Assembly: GCA_902768825.1 (NCBI GenBank)
Contig: CACXMR010000001.1
Location: 44,361-108,360, forward strand
Reading direction: 5' to 3'
Length of the DNA: 64,000 nt
Source of the DNA: an uncultured Ruminococcus sp.
GTDB lineage: Bacteria > Bacillota > Clostridia > Oscillospirales > Acutalibacteraceae
Positions within the stretch are counted from its first letter, which is position 1. The number at the start of each line of letters is the position of its first letter. Positions 42,840 to 50,769 of this stretch are shown piece after piece. The notes under the pieces were generated by a model. It had not been told where the DNA came from. It ran no database searches and saw nothing but the letters and a program-made list of their open reading frames with translations. Position numbers and translations under genes: made by a program.

Positions 42840-43000
42840 ACAAAAACAAAAGCAAAAGTGCGGGGGTTAACCCGCACTCTTGCTTAAAGGAATAAAAAGA
42901 AAAAAGGAAAAAGGAAAGAAAAGGAATAATCATTTTTTACTTCAGGCTCAAGGAGCATCTCCGCTTCCTCGACCCCTGCTGACTTTCTTCTCACTTGTTG
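42840..43000 (-). ncRNA. Candidate small RNA with CU-rich single-stranded tract
   Basis: A strong promoter (43034-43006) would start a transcript near 43000. No open reading frame with a ribosome site is visible. The transcript first has a foldable segment (CAGGGGTCGAGGA against TCCTTGAGCCTG, 42977-42948). It then carries a roughly 50-base tract made almost only of C and U (42945-42890), rich in UUCCUUUU, complementary to ribosome-binding sites. It ends in a strong hairpin (AGTGCGGG with CCCGCACT, 42886-42851) plus a U-rich tail. This is the usual shape of a trans-acting Firmicutes sRNA. I do not recognise a named family. Confidence 0.6.
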
Positions 43001-43005
43001 CTATT

Positions 43006-43034
43006 ATAATATACCAAAACTATCCATTTGTCAA
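43006..43034 (-). promoter_or_regulatory. Sigma-A promoter for the candidate small RNA
   Basis: TTGACA (43034-43029), 17-bp spacer, TATTAT (43011-43006) overlapping TATAAT. It resembles the tRNA operon promoter. Confidence 0.75.
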
Positions 43035-43137
43035 GTATTTTTTATAAAATATTTATAGTTAATTTTTTAACTATGAACAGTTTTTATATTGATTAATATT
43101 CTTGTTAAAAAATATTGTATAGCTTGCTCTGTTTTAT

Positions 43138-43166
43138 TTGACATTGGGGCAAAAAAGCGATACTAT
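43138..43166 (+). promoter_or_regulatory. Sigma-A promoter for the TIM-barrel gene
   Basis: TTGACA (43138-43143), 17-bp spacer, TACTAT (43161-43166). It supports the start at 43224 rather than any further upstream. The rest of the 42694-43223 gap holds the candidate small RNA and AT-rich DNA. Confidence 0.8.
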
Positions 43167-43223
43167 ATAGATGTACGGAGATTTGTTTTTTCCCGATCTG
43201 ATAATAAGAATTACGGTGGGGCT

Positions 43224-44036
43224 ATGGAAATTGGTATCTCAACGGGCTGTCTTTATCCCGAACTGACCGAAAACAGCATTAGGATCCTGACGGAGCTTGG
43301 CTTTAAAAGGCTGGAGGTGTTTTTTAACACCTTTTCCGAAATGGAGATCGATTACCTTGACAGGCTGAAGCGTTTGCTTGACAGTCATGGCGCCAGGGTC
43401 GTATCGGTGCACCCTTTTATTTCCTCCTTTGAGTCCTTCATGCTTTTCTCTGCCTATGAAAGACGCTTCCGTGACGGTGCCCGCTTCTACGAAAAATTCT
43501 ACAGGGCAGCCGCCAGGGTCGGCGCCGATAAGGTCGTGCTTCATGGGCTTAATACAAGCTATTCCTCCACCATTACCAATGATGAATATTTCCGCAGGTT
43601 CAGTGTCATGCAGCACAATGCCCGCAGCTATGGCGTGGAGCTGCTGCAGGAAAATGTAAATATCTTCCGCAGCAGTGATCCCTCTTTTATTTCAGACATG
43701 AGAAAAAGCATACCCGGAGAGGCTTCGTTTGTTCTTGACCTGAAGCAGGCGCTGAGAGCCGGCATTGATCCCGTTGAAATGATAAAGGCCATGGGCACAA
43801 GGCTCAGGCACGTCCATATAAGTGACCGCACGGCCCAGGGGCAATGTATGCTGCCCTTCTTCGGGAGCTACGATCTGGAGGGATTTATAGAGAGTCTTGC
43901 AGCAAACGGATACAACGGAGATATCATAATTGAGGTTTACCGTACAAGCTTTGGCAGCGTCGAGGATATGGTAAGATCAGCCCAGCTTCTGGATTCGGCT
44001 GTAAAACGTATATCTATGGGCGCCGGTCATCACTGA
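43224..44036 (+). CDS. Sugar phosphate isomerase/epimerase-like TIM-barrel protein
   Basis: The protein is 270 aa of the AP-endonuclease-2 / xylose-isomerase-like fold. It starts MEIGISTGCLYPELTENSI. Metal-site segments are visible: VVSVHPF, KVVLHGLN, LLQENVN, SFVLDLKQALRAG, LRHVHISD, and DIIIEVYR near the end. The substrate is unknown; family members act on sugars or inositols, or are endonuclease IV relatives. ATG 43224 is chosen because GGTGGGG precedes it and the promoter lies just upstream. It is followed 39 bp later by nrdR and an amidohydrolase, probably one unit. Confidence 0.8.
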   Translation: MEIGISTGCLYPELTENSIRILTELGFKRLEVFFNTFSEMEIDYLDRLKRLLDSHGARVVSVHPFISSFESFMLFSAYERRFRDGARFYEKFYRAAARVGADKVVLHGLNTSYSSTITNDEYFRRFSVMQHNARSYGVELLQENVNIFRSSDPSFISDMRKSIPGEASFVLDLKQALRAGIDPVEMIKAMGTRLRHVHISDRTAQGQCMLPFFGSYDLEGFIESLAANGYNGDIIIEVYRTSFGSVEDMVRSAQLLDSAVKRISMGAGHH

Positions 44037-44075
44037 ATAAATGCCAACTCTACTAAGGGCAGGAGGAATTGATAT

Positions 44076-44531
44076 ATGAGATGTCCCTATTGCGGATGCG
44101 AAGAAAGCAAGGTCGTGGATTCCAGACCGACAGACGAGGGCGAGCGCATACGCCGCAGACGTGAATGCTTCAACTGTCAAAAAAGATTCACTACCTATGA
44201 GGTCATAGAAACCACCCCGATAATGATAGTAAAGCGTGACAAGACCCGTGAGCCATACAATCGGCAAAAGCTCACAAAAGGCATCATGCGAGCCTGTGAA
44301 AAGCGCCCGATCTCCCTTGACCAGATAGACATGATAGTGGATAAGGTGGAGGCAAGGATCCAGAACACCCTTGACCGTGAGGTCCCCTCTGAGCGGGTGG
44401 GAGAATATACCATGGAGGAGCTGAAGGAGGTTGACGAGGTGGCTTACGTCCGCTTTGCCTGCGTATACAGACAGTTTCAGGATATACACACCTTTATGGA
44501 CGAGCTGAAGCGACTGATTGAAGATAAATGA
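44076..44531 (+). CDS. nrdR: Transcriptional repressor NrdR
   Basis: The protein is 151 aa, full length for NrdR. The zinc ribbon MRCPYCG...FNCQKRFTTYE is followed by the ATP-cone domain (VVKRDKTREPYNRQKLTKGIMRACEKRPIS..., GEYTMEELKEVDEVAYVRFACVYRQF). NrdR senses dATP/ATP and represses ribonucleotide reductase genes by binding paired NrdR boxes; no such genes are in this window. AGGAGG lies 9 bp before ATG. Its end overlaps the region just before the amidohydrolase start. Confidence 0.97.
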   Translation: MRCPYCGCEESKVVDSRPTDEGERIRRRRECFNCQKRFTTYEVIETTPIMIVKRDKTREPYNRQKLTKGIMRACEKRPISLDQIDMIVDKVEARIQNTLDREVPSERVGEYTMEELKEVDEVAYVRFACVYRQFQDIHTFMDELKRLIEDK

Positions 44532-44545
44532 CAGGAGTGAAAGAG

Positions 44546-45358
44546 ATGATAATAGATACCCATGTCCACATTGGCGATATGCTCAATTTCGTGCTGAAAA
44601 AGGAGGATGTGATCAGCTCCATGGACCGCTTCGGGATCGATCACAGCATCGTATCCAGCCTTAACGCCGCAGAGTTTGACCATCACCTCAGGCCGGTGCC
44701 CCCTAAATATCAGCATTCTCAGCTTGAATGTCTGAATGACGTGGTAGATTTTGCAAAGGAATATCCGAATAAGATATCTGCGGCAGTCTGGGTCAGACCC
44801 TTCAACGAGAAGGCAGACTATGACCTCTATAAGGCTATCAATGACAACCGCAAATACATCAGGGCTATAAAGTTTCACCCATATCATTCCAATATGCCCT
44901 TTGACGGCAAGGAGACCGAGCCTTTTATCGAGCTTGCACAGCACTACGGATTTCCGGTGGTGATACACACCGGGGGCTGCGATGCTGCATCCTGCGTCAG
45001 GGTATACAATGCGGCAAAAAAATTCCCTAAAACAAAATTCGTCATGGTGCACATGGGCCTCGGCACCGACAACAGTGAGGCGATAGAGCTGATTCAAAAG
45101 CTGCCCAACCTCTACGGAGACACCACCTGGGTGCCTGTTTCCAGCACCCTCAGGCTGATAGAAAAAGCAGGCATAGAAAAGATCATGTTCGGCTCTGACA
45201 ATCCCATAGACGGACCGGACACCTATCTGTGCAACCGCACCGGAGACAGATCCCTCTATCAGCAGTATTTCAACGAGTTGAAGGAGATCCTCTCCCCTGA
45301 CGACTATGACAGACTGATGTATAAAAACGCATCGGAGCTGTTTGGCATAAATCTCTGA
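44546..45358 (+). CDS. Amidohydrolase (Amidohydro_2 family)
   Basis: The protein is 270 aa with metal motifs IDTHVHIGD near the start, AIKFHPYHSN, VVIHTGG, FVMVHMG and the C-terminal MFGSDNPIDGPD. The TIM-barrel hydrolase family is clear; the substrate is not. ATG 44546 is preferred over 44528 because AGGAG lies 8 bp upstream. It follows nrdR by 14 bp and is probably co-transcribed. It is a cytosolic relative of the lipoprotein at 30127-31269, but clearly divergent. Confidence 0.85.
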   Translation: MIIDTHVHIGDMLNFVLKKEDVISSMDRFGIDHSIVSSLNAAEFDHHLRPVPPKYQHSQLECLNDVVDFAKEYPNKISAAVWVRPFNEKADYDLYKAINDNRKYIRAIKFHPYHSNMPFDGKETEPFIELAQHYGFPVVIHTGGCDAASCVRVYNAAKKFPKTKFVMVHMGLGTDNSEAIELIQKLPNLYGDTTWVPVSSTLRLIEKAGIEKIMFGSDNPIDGPDTYLCNRTGDRSLYQQYFNELKEILSPDDYDRLMYKNASELFGINL

Positions 45359-45382
45359 GGCAAGACCTGTTCCCGACAACAC

Positions 45383-45430
45383 AAAAGCCGTACACTGACT
45401 ATCACGGTCGTGTGCGGCTTCGTTTTTTTG
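45383..45430 (+). terminator. Rho-independent terminator after the nrdR-amidohydrolase unit
   Basis: AAGCCGTACAC pairs with GTGTGCGGCTT around an inner loop, followed by CGTTTTTTT. It lies between this unit and the convergent spoIIIA operon. Confidence 0.85.
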
Positions 45431-45459
45431 TAAGATGTCATCGTCAGCCCTTGACCTGC

Positions 45460-46089
45460 TCACCCGGTGTAGGGAGTGACGGTTATCTTATCAAAGGCAA
45501 CGCCTGACTGACGGTTGACTATGTCCTTGATGGTAATGGCGGAAGCGTCGTTCAGCCCCTGAGATGGAACGATCACAGTGCAGGAATCGTTGTTTATCAG
45601 AGCTATGCAGTCCTTAAAGCCCTTGGTGCGCACCTCTGCTTCTATGCCGGTTTCGGATTTTATTGCCGAGGACAGCTTTTCCAGTGCCTTGACCGCTTCC
45701 TTACGGGCTGCATCCGAGCTTTCACCCGACTGAACTATGTCCTGCAGTGATTTGAGGGCTTCCTCGTGAGCCTGAGTGCGTTTTTTTCGCTCCGATGAAA
45801 AATAGTCGTTTGTGTCAGTATTCAGGGCTGCGACTTCCTTTGCATCGGACGCTTCATCCTTTTTTGTTTTATTTGCAGTGGCGTCGGATTTACTGCTCTC
45901 CTGCCTGGTCTCTCCCGACACCTCAGTGTTGACATAGACCGTCTGACCAAGCTGCTTTGTACTGCTGGTCTGAGCTGTCTCGGTTACCTCCTCCGGCTTT
46001 GTGCCGGAAAACTGCCAGTTTAAGTAAACCGCCGCACCCAATGCTACAACAAGCGCACCCACCACCAGTTGTCTTTTCCCGAATGTCAT
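45460..46089 (-). CDS. spoIIIAH: Stage III sporulation protein AH
   Basis: The protein is 209 aa. One N-terminal membrane helix (about 8-28, VVGALVVALGAAVYLNW), a low-complexity charged stretch, then the YscJ/FliF-like ring-building domain (about 120-205: KALEKLSSAIKSETGIEAEVRTKGF, VIVPSQGLNDASAITIKDIV). SpoIIIAH sits in the mother-cell membrane and joins SpoIIQ of the forespore to form the feeding channel. Last gene of the operon; GAGGAGGATAAC precedes ATG. Confidence 0.95.
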   Translation of the reverse strand: MTFGKRQLVVGALVVALGAAVYLNWQFSGTKPEEVTETAQTSSTKQLGQTVYVNTEVSGETRQESSKSDATANKTKKDEASDAKEVAALNTDTNDYFSSERKKRTQAHEEALKSLQDIVQSGESSDAARKEAVKALEKLSSAIKSETGIEAEVRTKGFKDCIALINNDSCTVIVPSQGLNDASAITIKDIVNRQSGVAFDKITVTPYTG

Positions 46090-46128
46090 CTGTTATCCTC
46101 CTCATAATAGCTTCAGACTGCGTATCGG

Positions 46129-46716
46129 TCATGCCATTTTGGATACGCATATCCTTGATCCGGAGATATTCAGCACTGCCGCCACAGCACTTCTTATCTC
46201 TTCAGACACCTCCTGACTGTCTCCTCCGTCACACACCACCAGCACCCCTCTTATCTTCGGGAGCTGCTGTCCCACCGTCAGCGCCTCCTCCGAACCGTCC
46301 TTTCTTCTCAATAAAACGCAGGTATTTTTTTCGTTGTTTTGTTCATCGGAGTCTGTGCTTTTTGTGCTCTGTCGGGCAGAAATATCACTGTCGGAAGCGT
46401 ATATACTCCTGACCGTGCCGTCAAGGGTGACCATCAATCTCGTCCTGCCTGCCCCCTCAATGCTTGACACCATGTTTCCAAGCTCCTGAGTCAGCCTCTC
46501 CCTATACTCCTCAAGCTCTGAAAGCTGCATCTCACTCTGCAAGGAGCTGCTCTCCTCCGGTGCAGTCTGCTTCCTGCCCAGGGACGAAAAGAAAATAAGG
46601 CCTATTCCCAATATTCCTATCAGCACAACCAGCTTAACCAGGTTATCCTTTTTCCAAAAGAATCTCTGACCCTTCTCTGTGTCCTTTTCAGTCACTGCTT
46701 CAGTTTTTTCTGCCAT
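46129..46716 (-). CDS. spoIIIAG: Stage III sporulation protein AG
   Basis: The protein is 195 aa with an N-terminal helix (about 30-48, VKLVVLIGILGIGLIFFSSL), then a ring-forming domain (ERLTQELGNMVSSIEGAGRTRLMVTLD, KIRGVLVVCDGGDSQEVSEEIRSAVAAVLNI). In Bacillus SpoIIIAG forms a large ring of the SpoIIIA-SpoIIQ channel. It lies 13 bp after spoIIIAF and 39 bp before spoIIIAH. Confidence 0.95.
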   Translation of the reverse strand: MAEKTEAVTEKDTEKGQRFFWKKDNLVKLVVLIGILGIGLIFFSSLGRKQTAPEESSSLQSEMQLSELEEYRERLTQELGNMVSSIEGAGRTRLMVTLDGTVRSIYASDSDISARQSTKSTDSDEQNNEKNTCVLLRRKDGSEEALTVGQQLPKIRGVLVVCDGGDSQEVSEEIRSAVAAVLNISGSRICVSKMA

Positions 46717-46729
46717 TTTGCCATCACCC

Positions 46730-47197
46730 TCAGCCTATCACCGTCCTGCATTCAATTCCCAACCTTTCCCTCAGCAGATTACTGATGTCTCCGGATTTTG
46801 CTGCGTCATCACGATCCAGCCTGACCTCTGCTGTTATTATATTTATGCGCTTGTCGTCGTCAATATCCATGTTTACTCTGACCTCTCCCGGTTTTATTCC
46901 GTTTTCATTCAAAGTGACCACAACCAGCTCCTCCAGCTGCGACCTCAGATAATCCTTCTCCGCTTCCTCTATATCGTTTTTCATCCGGGCTTCTGCCGGA
47001 CCGTCCATCACAGGCAACTCCAGCCTGACCTCGCTCAGCACGTCGCCAAGGGGAAGAATTACCACACTCAGCAATACCCCTCCCAGCACAAATCTCACTA
47101 TCTTGTCAAATCCCGAATCGGCTGTCAGAATCTCCGCTATGCAGGTCATCACCGCACAGCAGGATACTCCCAATGCCCACATACTTATTCCGTCCAT
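46730..47197 (-). CDS. spoIIIAF: Stage III sporulation protein AF
   Basis: The protein is 155 aa with two N-terminal membrane helices (about 5-25 and 33-52, FVLGGVLLSVVILPLGDVL) and a soluble alpha/beta domain (LEELVVVTLNENGIKPGEVRVNMD). This matches the SpoIIIAF layout. AAAGGGGTAAAAAT precedes ATG 47197. The gap to spoIIIAE is 4 bp. Confidence 0.93.
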   Translation of the reverse strand: MDGISMWALGVSCCAVMTCIAEILTADSGFDKIVRFVLGGVLLSVVILPLGDVLSEVRLELPVMDGPAEARMKNDIEEAEKDYLRSQLEELVVVTLNENGIKPGEVRVNMDIDDDKRINIITAEVRLDRDDAAKSGDISNLLRERLGIECRTVIG

Positions 47198-47201
47198 ATT
47201 T

Positions 47202-48356
47202 TTACCCCTTTCCTGCCAACAGTATCACCGCAGTAGTGATGATAAAGACCGTAAGCACCGACAGCAGCAGCGCCGTCAGCATTGAAGCGACCTTTGACAC
47301 CGACCTGAACGCCGAGCTTATCATCTCAAGTCCCGCAATATCCGACACTGACGACAGCATAAACAAAGCCAGCTGCCAGATGATACATTCAAGCAGTACC
47401 GGCAGGACTATCACCGAGGACGCAATTATCACAAACACTCCCGCACCGGACCTCAGCAGCTCAAGACTCCCGCTGAATGTGCCGAGGGCCTCACTCAGGG
47501 CGCCGCCTACGATGGGTGCAAAGGAGCTGACTGTAAATTTCAGTGCCCGTCCGGTCACATTGTCCATTGACGAGGTCACCAGGGTGTTAAGGGACATCAC
47601 CGCCAAAAACACCGACATCACAAAGGTCAGCCCCCATTTTGCGATCTTGAATACCGATTCGCACAGAGAGCCGAGCTTCATTCTGGGGGACAGGGATGCC
47701 GTGACCGACAAGGATAAAAATACATTCATCAGAGGAACCATCAGCCTTGAGGACACCAGCGACACGGCATTGCCCGCCATCAGCATGGAGGCATAATAAC
47801 CGGCGGCAGTGGTTTCTCTTCCGGAGCCCATGAGAAGCCCTGCCATGATGGGCACATAAAGCATCATAAAGCCTGAGGCGCCGCTGAGCACCTGGGAGGC
47901 TCTGCCGATGGTGGAGCAGAGGGGCACGATGACCGCAGCACTGATGCACAGGGTGGCCACGGTATTTTGTACAGGTCCGAGCTTGCTTTCCTCAGTGCTT
48001 AACCTGAAGCCCTCAGTCACCGAGCAGAGCAGTATTATCCCGAAGCAAACACCCACTCCGCACAGGGGCGTTCCGCTGACCCCTGCAAGCATATCAAGCA
48101 GTCCCGAGAGCACCCTTCCCGCACTCAGCCCGGACATATCTTCTACATCAACCGAAGTGATACCCATTTGAGAAAGTGCGCTTTTTGTCTCCTCAGGCAA
48201 TCCGGAATAGAGTGCCTGAGCATTTACCCTGTCCGACTGGGCAGCTATCAGCTTTTCTGTGCTGTCCTCATTCTGAGCAGCCCTTGCCCTCACCGGAAAC
48301 AGTATTATCAGCATAATCATTCCTACTATCACTGCTATCCTTTTTATGCTTATCAC
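47202..48356 (-). CDS. spoIIIAE: Stage III sporulation protein AE
   Basis: The protein is 384 aa. A signal-like N-terminus (IAVIVGMIMLIILFPVRARAAQ) is followed by about eight membrane helices. Characteristic stretches include GVGVCFGIILLCSV and SSFAPIVGGALSEALGTFSGSLELLRSGAGVF. SpoIIIAE is the polytopic core of the channel complex. The start is GTG 48356 with only a weak ribosome site, 15 bp after spoIIIAD. Confidence 0.95.
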   Translation of the reverse strand: MISIKRIAVIVGMIMLIILFPVRARAAQNEDSTEKLIAAQSDRVNAQALYSGLPEETKSALSQMGITSVDVEDMSGLSAGRVLSGLLDMLAGVSGTPLCGVGVCFGIILLCSVTEGFRLSTEESKLGPVQNTVATLCISAAVIVPLCSTIGRASQVLSGASGFMMLYVPIMAGLLMGSGRETTAAGYYASMLMAGNAVSLVSSRLMVPLMNVFLSLSVTASLSPRMKLGSLCESVFKIAKWGLTFVMSVFLAVMSLNTLVTSSMDNVTGRALKFTVSSFAPIVGGALSEALGTFSGSLELLRSGAGVFVIIASSVIVLPVLLECIIWQLALFMLSSVSDIAGLEMISSAFRSVSKVASMLTALLLSVLTVFIITTAVILLAGKG

Positions 48357-48371
48357 TTCCCGTATGGTCTT

Positions 48372-48773
48372 TTAGCCTGCACCAACACTAAGCAATCCTG
48401 ACGCTATCCCCAGAATATCCTCAAACAGCGGCAGTGCTATGAGCAGGACGGCTATCTTTCCTGCAAGCTCTACCTTTGACGCAAGGGCGCCTTGTCCGGA
48501 ATCCCTGCAGGTCTCGGCTGTAAAACGGCAGATAAAGCAGATACCTATAGTTTTAAGCAGTACCGTACCATAGACTGTGCCAAGACCTGCTCTCTCTGAC
48601 AGCTGGGATATCTCTCTTACGACAGGGACAGCCCGCAACAGAATGCCCACAAGAATGACAGCTCCTGCCGAAACCGACAGCACAGCGGATATTTCGGGGG
48701 AATATCTTTTGAGTGCGACAGCACCGAACACTGCCGCTGCCGCCAGCCCCGCAGTCATCAGAAGCTCGCTCAA
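48372..48773 (-). CDS. spoIIIAD: Stage III sporulation protein AD
   Basis: The protein is 133 aa, four membrane helices, with the family pattern YSPEISAVLSVSAGAVILVGILL and TVLLKTIGICFICRFTAETCRDSGQGALASKVELAGK. It starts at TTG 48773, overlapping the spoIIIAC stop by 4 bp, so translation is probably coupled. Confidence 0.95.
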   Translation of the reverse strand: MSELLMTAGLAAAAVFGAVALKRYSPEISAVLSVSAGAVILVGILLRAVPVVREISQLSERAGLGTVYGTVLLKTIGICFICRFTAETCRDSGQGALASKVELAGKIAVLLIALPLFEDILGIASGLLSVGAG

Positions 48774-48964
48774 AAGCCGAAGAGCGTTTCTATCGTGGTG
48801 AAAAGCTCTGAAATCTGCTGAACCAGCATCAACAGTACCACGATAAGACCTGCTAAGGTAGTCATCATAGCCTGCTCCTCACGCCCCGAACGTGAAAGCA
48901 CCAGACTCAGTACGGCAACTATTATTCCGATAGCTGCGATCTTGAAAATAAAATCAATATTCAT
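48770..48964 (-). CDS. spoIIIAC: Stage III sporulation protein AC
   Basis: The protein is 64 aa, two membrane helices, start MNIDFIFKIAAIGIIVAVLS as usual for SpoIIIAC. ATG 48964 gives the family's normal length; an earlier GTG at 48976 would add four residues. It is preceded by an unusual 146-bp gap holding a dispersed repeat. Confidence 0.95.
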   Translation of the reverse strand: MNIDFIFKIAAIGIIVAVLSLVLSRSGREEQAMMTTLAGLIVVLLMLVQQISELFTTIETLFGF

Positions 48965-49013
48965 ACTTCTCACCACTTAACGATGACCGGAAACGGCGGT
49001 TCTTACTTTCATC

Positions 49014-49092
49014 ACGCTGTCCCAAACCCTGCCAAGGGGCTTCTCGCCACTCGGAGCCCTCGGCAGGAACGCAGTCCCTGCACCCGTCATAA
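49014..49092. repeat. Dispersed 80-bp repeat, copy 2, inside the spoIIIA operon
   Basis: Nearly identical to 23510-23590, with the same foldable CCTGCC...GGCAGG core. It occupies most of the gap between spoIIIAB and spoIIIAC, genes that normally nearly touch, so it looks like an insertion into the operon. Confidence 0.85.
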
Positions 49093-49110
49093 GCCGGGAT
49101 TATTGCTATG

Positions 49111-49617
49111 TCAGATCAGCACTACTGCCGCAAGGACTCCGCAAAAGGTTCCCATGGTCCTGTATAGCCGCTTTTTTATCTTAATATCCTCAAGAAGCTC
49201 TCTCTGCATTCTGACAGCGCTCTCCTTGTGAAGCTCAAGCTTTGACAGCTCCCCGCTGATATTTCCGGTGCCAAAGGTCTCGCCAAAAGCACATATCAGC
49301 TCCCTTTCCTCCTTTTCCGAAATATAATCCCTGACGGATCGGCACCAGGCATCCCTAAAGGACAGGCCGCCTTTCATCAGTGACCGGGCATTGTCAAGCA
49401 TGGGTGTCAGGAGCTTCAGCCCTCTCACATTTTCAAGAATCGACTCTGCGCTTTCGGCGGTATAACCTATCAGCGCCTGTGTCTGGGTAAGGAAACGGAG
49501 ATAATCCTCAAGCATTATAGCCCTTTGCCTTAGCCTTTTGCACATGACCTGCCCCGAAAGTGCCCCGCAAATGACAAGCATCAGTCCTCCTGCATACTTC
49601 AATAGCTCCGTATTCAT
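49111..49617 (-). CDS. spoIIIAB: Stage III sporulation protein AB
   Basis: The protein is 168 aa. An N-terminal helix (LLKYAGGLMLVICGALSGQV), a helical soluble domain (LEDYLRFLTQTQALIGYTAE...ENVRGL) and a C-terminal helix. It resembles GspF/PilC-type export proteins, as known for SpoIIIAB. ATG 49617 overlaps the spoIIIAA stop (ATGA), with AAGGAG just upstream. Confidence 0.93.
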   Translation of the reverse strand: MNTELLKYAGGLMLVICGALSGQVMCKRLRQRAIMLEDYLRFLTQTQALIGYTAESAESILENVRGLKLLTPMLDNARSLMKGGLSFRDAWCRSVRDYISEKEERELICAFGETFGTGNISGELSKLELHKESAVRMQRELLEDIKIKKRLYRTMGTFCGVLAAVVLI

Positions 49618-50567
49618 AAGCACTCCTTTTCTTTCTCCATATCAACGATCCGTTTTATCCTTCCGGGATGATCTGATGAGTCCAGAACAACCGCATACCT
49701 GAAGGCCCCGCACTCTCTCAGCTCCCGTGCAAAGCTTCTCCGGCAAAGCTCCTCATAGGACCCTGCATGAACAGTCGCAACGATCATCGCCCCTGCATTG
49801 AAGCCTCTCGAAAGCTTCCTGAGATCCAGGCTGTCGCCTATCTCGTCGCAGATAATCACCTGTGGGGACAGCGCCCTGACAGCCTGCACTATCCCCTCTC
49901 CCTTGGGGTAAGCGTCAAGGATGTCGCATAAACCCAGATCATTTGACGCTTCACCCCGGAACGTGCCCGACATCTCACTTCTTTCATCTATCACCACCGT
50001 CCTCATTATCCTGCACCCGATACCAAGGGACATACATCGGGCAAGATCCCTCAGCAGTGTGGTCTTGCCGCTGGAAGGAGCACCGACAATAAGTATGCCT
50101 CCGCAGAATGGGTAAAGCCTTGATATCAGCTCCCGTGATACGTCACGCAGCTGTCTGGATATCCTGATATTAAGAGAAGAAATGTCATTTACGGCTGTGA
50201 TGACTCCGCCGGAGCAGACCGCCGTGCCGCAAAGTCCTACCCTATGACCTCCCCTTACGGTTATATAGCCCTCCTTTATGCCGTTTTCACAGCTGTAGAC
50301 AGAATAGCCGCACAGCCGTCTGAAGGTATCATATATCTGCCTGCGGGTAACGATAAGAGCCTTGTCGCTGAGTGAATAAAGCACCCTGCCGGAGCTGTCG
50401 ATAAAAAGCGTAGAGCTGCCGTCGGTGAGAGTCAGGGGCTTGTTGATGCGAAGCCTTATCTCCTGCACCGTCCCCTGTTTCCTTTCGGGAACAGACCTGA
50501 CTATTCCCTGCAGCTCATCGCAAAGTATTTCCGTTGCCCCATAAAAGCTGTCGATGGTATCCTGCAT
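49614..50567 (-). CDS. spoIIIAA: Stage III sporulation protein AA (secretion-type ATPase)
   Basis: The protein is 317 aa. Walker A is GAPSSGKTTLLRDLAR. The Walker B region is QVIICDEIGDSLDL, preceded by VVIDERSEMSG. This belongs to the GspE/VirB11-like ATPases and is thought to power the SpoIIIA-SpoIIQ channel. ATG 50567 is chosen because AAAGGA lies 9 bp upstream. First gene of the operon. Sporulation operons are usually driven by sigma-E; I could not find a convincing sigma-E promoter here by eye. Confidence 0.95.
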   Translation of the reverse strand: MQDTIDSFYGATEILCDELQGIVRSVPERKQGTVQEIRLRINKPLTLTDGSSTLFIDSSGRVLYSLSDKALIVTRRQIYDTFRRLCGYSVYSCENGIKEGYITVRGGHRVGLCGTAVCSGGVITAVNDISSLNIRISRQLRDVSRELISRLYPFCGGILIVGAPSSGKTTLLRDLARCMSLGIGCRIMRTVVIDERSEMSGTFRGEASNDLGLCDILDAYPKGEGIVQAVRALSPQVIICDEIGDSLDLRKLSRGFNAGAMIVATVHAGSYEELCRRSFARELRECGAFRYAVVLDSSDHPGRIKRIVDMEKEKECL

Positions 50568-50703
50568 TTCAATCAGTCCTTTCCGTATCCGTATCGTTGG
50601 CGTTTTCCCAAGATGCATTGCCTGCTATGAAATAATATTTTTGACAGCGGGCTTTTATTCCACCAGGCGAAACCTTGGCTTTATCTGCTAAAAGCGTCAC
50701 CGA

Positions 50704-50732
50704 TTGACACCCGCTTTCATTGATGATATAAT
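50704..50732 (+). promoter_or_regulatory. Sigma-A promoter for the TtcA-like gene
   Basis: TTGACA (50704-50709), 17-bp spacer, TATAAT (50727-50732), about 38 bp before the start codon. The 50568-50769 gap is otherwise the spoIIIA upstream region. Confidence 0.88.
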
Positions 50733-50769
50733 ACGCTTGTCAAAAAATGACGGTCAGAGGTGAAGGGGA

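Noticed and set aside
42840-43000. SRP RNA, 6S RNA or tmRNA as identity of the small transcript
   Set aside because: I could not find the conserved GGAAGGAAGCAGC-type loop of SRP RNA, the long bubble of 6S, or the tRNA-like ends of tmRNA.
43089-43223. An upstream extension of the TIM-barrel gene
   Set aside because: A consensus promoter lies inside this stretch and the family start fits ATG 43224.
50568-50700. A sigma-E promoter before spoIIIAA
   Set aside because: Expected biologically, but no stretch matched both -35 and -10 patterns with correct spacing by eye.
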